In this document: piece after piece, positions 61,862 through 64,000 of the stretch
How positions within the stretch are numbered: position 1 is the first letter of the stretch
Layout of the letters: each line of letters starts with the position of its first letter
DNA from: Pseudomonadota bacterium
GTDB taxonomy: Bacteria > Pseudomonadota > Gammaproteobacteria > Acidiferrobacterales > UBA6901
Assembly (NCBI GenBank): GCA_021785795.1
Contig: JAJYEK010000002.1
Location: 51,903 to 115,902, forward strand
DNA length: 64,000 bases
Reading direction: 5' to 3'
Notes under the pieces: model-generated
What the model saw: only the letters and a program-made list of their open reading frames with translations
Told to the model about the DNA's origin: nothing
Database searches by the model: none
Position numbers and translations under genes: made by a program

Positions 61862-63214
61862 TCAGCGGGTGAGCCACGACCGCGCACGGACGGTGACGGC
61901 CGCATAGGGCATGATCCACCACAGCGCGAACATGCTGTAGTAAGAAAATGGGATCGTGGATATCCAATTCCAGGAGGGCTCGCTGCGGAGGTAATAGAGG
62001 GCTGGTAGCAGCGCCGAGACCCCGACCCCGAGCAGCAGCATCGGGATCACTCCGGGATGATGCAGGACGAGCAGCATCACGAACAGGCCCACCGCGTAGC
62101 GCAGCGGGTAGCTCAGGTTGGTGATGATCTTGTCGATGAGGGTGACGGCGCGGGCGCCGGCGGGTCGTCTCCAGACGATGCCCGCCAGGCGGATCTCCTC
62201 GCGGACGAAGCTGCGGTCCCACCGCAGGAACATCTTGCACAACTTCGCGTAGCGGGTCGGCACCACCGTGTGCACGATGGCGTTACCCTGGTAGACCGTG
62301 TCATAGCCCTGCTCCAGGATGTAATTGGTCAGGGCCCGATCCTCGCCGTAGGTGCAAGCCGCACCCAGGAAGGTCTGCCGCGCCCACTGATCCAGCACCC
62401 GGCGGACCACGCTCACGCGATACGCCGCGAGCGCCCCAGGACAGCAGTACACCGTCCGGTACTGGGATTGGGCGGCGCGCATGAAGTCGAATGACAGGAT
62501 GTACGCAACCTGAAGCATACGCGGGATCAGACCCTGGTCGAGATTGTGCACGACCACCTTTCCGGCCACGGCCCCCACCCGAGGATCGCGAAACGGCGCG
62601 GCCATCGCCGCCAACGTATCTGCGTCGATGACGCTGTCGGAGTCGATCGTGGCCACAATTTCGCCGCGGGCGCGCTTGAAGCCCTCCTGCAGCGCGGCGC
62701 GCTTGCCGCGATTCTCGGGGAAGCGCACCGCAGTCACGAGCCGGGGATGCTCGCCGGCCGCGCTGGCAATATGCTCCCAGGTGTCGTCGCGGCTGCCGTC
62801 GTCGACAACGATGATCTCAAGGCGCTCGCTCGGGTAGCGGGTGCCCACCACGGAGGCGATCGATTTGGCCACCATCGGCCCCTCGTTGTAGGCCGGAATG
62901 ACGACGGTCATGGGCAGTGCGGCGCATGCACCCGAGACCGGCACCGGATGATAGCGGAACCATAGCCAGGTCTTGTACGTGAGCAGCAACAGCTCGAGCC
63001 AGGCCCAGAAATAGGCCAGACGCACGAGCGGCCGGGCCCATGGATAGGGAAGTACAACGTGGAACGACCGGTGAAAGATGTGGTGTATCAGAGCGATGAA
63101 TAGCCACACGAGCGCCAGTGCGATTGCCGCGCTGTACAAGAGGCGGATCCTGGCGGCGGTGTCCCCCTTTGTTTCCAGATTCACCGTGCCGTCGTTCTCA
63201 TTGAGATTAGCCAT
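61862..63214 (-). CDS. Membrane glycosyltransferase, family 2 (hyaluronan synthase/NodC-like)
   Basis: A 450-residue processive GT2 enzyme. Two N-terminal helices (about 20-45 and 55-80), then the catalytic domain: VVIPAYNEGPMV (nucleotide loop), IIVVDDGSRDDTWE, ATIDSDSVID (DxD-like metal site), CTYGEDRALTNYIL (catalytic ED) and the acceptor-binding LRWDRSFVREE, the xxxRW motif. C-terminal helices (about 340-445) form a secretion channel. It would polymerise and export a beta-linked polysaccharide for capsule or biofilm. ATG 63214 (MANLNENDG) is preferred; the open frame extends to 63328. No other polysaccharide genes adjoin it. Confidence 0.87.
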   Translation of the reverse strand: MANLNENDGTVNLETKGDTAARIRLLYSAAIALALVWLFIALIHHIFHRSFHVVLPYPWARPLVRLAYFWAWLELLLLTYKTWLWFRYHPVPVSGACAALPMTVVIPAYNEGPMVAKSIASVVGTRYPSERLEIIVVDDGSRDDTWEHIASAAGEHPRLVTAVRFPENRGKRAALQEGFKRARGEIVATIDSDSVIDADTLAAMAAPFRDPRVGAVAGKVVVHNLDQGLIPRMLQVAYILSFDFMRAAQSQYRTVYCCPGALAAYRVSVVRRVLDQWARQTFLGAACTYGEDRALTNYILEQGYDTVYQGNAIVHTVVPTRYAKLCKMFLRWDRSFVREEIRLAGIVWRRPAGARAVTLIDKIITNLSYPLRYAVGLFVMLLVLHHPGVIPMLLLGVGVSALLPALYYLRSEPSWNWISTIPFSYYSMFALWWIMPYAAVTVRARSWLTR

Positions 63215-63481
63215 ATAGGGCTGACGCCATGAACAGATCATGAATTTGCGCGCTGTGCCTGAGCCCTTCCGCGCGTGGGCCGATACGTTTGCGGCCTCCC
63301 TGATCGAAGCAGGCTGCCGTGCTAGCAAGAAAGCATACTGCGCCGGCCATCAGCTTACGGGCGTTGACCTGCGTCAAATCCGCCGGGCACGTTTCTGTTT
63401 GATGGCGGACAGCGTTCTGACGGGATGGCGGGCTGCATGCCCAGCCCGTTGGAACCCTCATGCCCGGCGCCCAGTAACAGG
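63215..63481. other. Gap upstream of the glycosyltransferase: no supported gene
   Basis: About 270 bp, probably carrying the glycosyltransferase promoter. Frames on both strands are short shadows. Confidence 0.4.
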
Positions 63482-63748
63482 TTAGGTCCAGACGGCCTCT
63501 CGGTAGCGCTTCGACGCAAGCCTTAAGGCGGTCGCCCTGACACCATTTTCGGATTCACTGAAGAGGAGGATGGCTGTAGCGCACCCAGGACTTGCCATGC
63601 GACACATATAAGAGCCATCCTGCGTCAGCACTATCTCGGCGGTATTGGCAGCCACCGCTGCCATCGTTCGCGCCGTGGGAATCCGCAAGACGGCGGTCGC
63701 CAACTGCATGAATCGCGCCCAGGCCGCTGGACTTGTTGCGGCCTGCAT
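63482..63748 (-). CDS. Possible small protein, 88 residues, unassigned
   Basis: A reverse frame ending at 63482 gives an alanine-rich start and a more protein-like second half (EIVLTQDGSYMCRMASPGC, then ENGVRATALRLASKRYREAV). Internal ATGs could start at about 63667 or 63583, which would give 62 or fewer residues. There is no strong ribosome-binding site and no recognised family, so this may be the C-terminal remnant of a larger gene. It lies beside tRNA-Ser(CGA), a common place for mobile-element debris. Confidence 0.3.
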   Translation of the reverse strand: MQAATSPAAWARFMQLATAVLRIPTARTMAAVAANTAEIVLTQDGSYMCRMASPGCATAILLFSESENGVRATALRLASKRYREAVWT

Positions 63749-63909
63749 ATTCGCGAAGTCACCTGAAGTTACCCTTGATATACCGAAAGGCTGGACCCGG
63801 TCGTTGCTTCTGACTGCTTCGGCTGCTTCCGGCAGGGACGACAGTTGCCGGGCGGAGTTTGCACCCGCTGGAGGATAGCGCCTTTTCAGGGCGCACTAAG
63901 TTATTGATT
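63749..63909. other. Short spacer before tRNA-Ser(CGA) with a weak hairpin
   Basis: Read on the reverse strand, GCGCC-CTGAAAA-GGCGC lies just downstream of the tRNA (about 63876-63893). It could end the tRNA transcript but has no U-run. Confidence 0.4.
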
Positions 63910-64000
63910 TGGCGGAGAGGGTGGGATTCGAACCCACGTGGGGCGTAAGCCCCCAACAGATTTCGAGTCTGCGCCGGTATGACCGCTTCGGTACCTCTCC
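63910..64000 (-). tRNA. tRNA-Ser (anticodon CGA), complete to the window edge
   Basis: Reverse strand: acceptor GGAGAGG begins at base 64000, D-arm with GAAGCGG, anticodon stem CAGA-CTCGAAA-TCTG giving anticodon CGA, a long variable arm (GGGGGC...GCCCC), T-arm GGGTTCGAATCCC, then CCTCTCC-GCCA with CCA encoded. 91 nt, class II. It decodes UCG. The 3' 24 bases differ from tRNA-Ser(GGA) by one base (T for A), so it is a potential alternative integration target. Confidence 0.96.

Overview
The window is high-GC chromosomal DNA, most likely from a gammaproteobacterium. The evidence is gene order: ffs (4.5S SRP RNA) beside dnaX-ybaB-recR, amiC-tsaE-nnrDE next to queG and orn, a bo3-type quinol oxidase operon cyoABCD, and trehalose genes otsB/otsA. 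The mix of a quinol oxidase, an AmiS/UreI-like membrane protein, DUF3300/DUF2950 secreted proteins and many c-di-GMP proteins would suit an acidophilic or sulfur-oxidising lineage such as Acidiferrobacterales, but that placement is inference.

Layout. 1-12.1 kb is dense core genome: an amino-acid permease (cut by the window edge), amiC-tsaE-nnrDE, queG, orn, an M48 protease, phhB, an ABC exporter with a small conserved partner, recR-ybaB-dnaX and the SRP RNA. 12.2-13.4 kb holds decayed IS200/IS605 DNA with two omega-RNA-like hairpin ends. 13.4-16.8 kb is an osmotic-stress block, otsB - MscS pseudogene - otsA. 16.8-22.0 kb is a five-gene efflux operon (HlyD, two ATPases, two ABC-2 permeases). 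22.7-24.6 kb is an MctP-like symporter with a DUF3311 partner. 25.5-29.9 kb carries accessory envelope genes: an HNH-like secreted protein, ChaB, the DUF3300-DUF2950 pair and a b-type cytochrome.

30.18-33.62 kb looks like a small integrated island. A 24-bp copy of the 3' end of tRNA-Ser(GGA) at 30184 matches the intact tRNA at 33529. Between them lie an RHH-GNAT toxin-antitoxin pair, a SWIM zinc-finger gene broken by several frameshifts, and an IS110-type fragment. From 33.7 to 39.3 kb are an AurF-type diiron protein, an EAL-HDOD protein, and an operon of a PstS-like periplasmic protein plus a GGDEF-EAL receptor, followed by 1.6 kb of decayed sequence.

40.9-46.7 kb holds a 27-residue membrane peptide with a strong ribosome-binding site, an AmiS/UreI-like membrane protein, a secreted beta-propeller protein, an SPFH protein with an unknown partner, and a divergent TetR-peroxiredoxin pair. 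47.5-48.8 kb has a DsrE-like protein and a dienelactone-hydrolase-like enzyme. 49.3-53.5 kb is cyoABCD. The rest (54-64 kb) is sparse: a lipoprotein, a DHA2 drug-efflux transporter, an intact MscS-type channel, a hyaluronan-synthase-like glycosyltransferase, IS3, IS110 and IS21 transposase remains, and tRNA-Ser(CGA) exactly at the right edge.

The most notable items are the tRNA-Ser island, the MscS pseudogene inside the trehalose locus, the micro-membrane-peptide/AmiS-like pair, and the unexplained SPFH pair. I did not find a CRISPR array or a recognisable anti-phage locus beyond the toxin-antitoxin pair.
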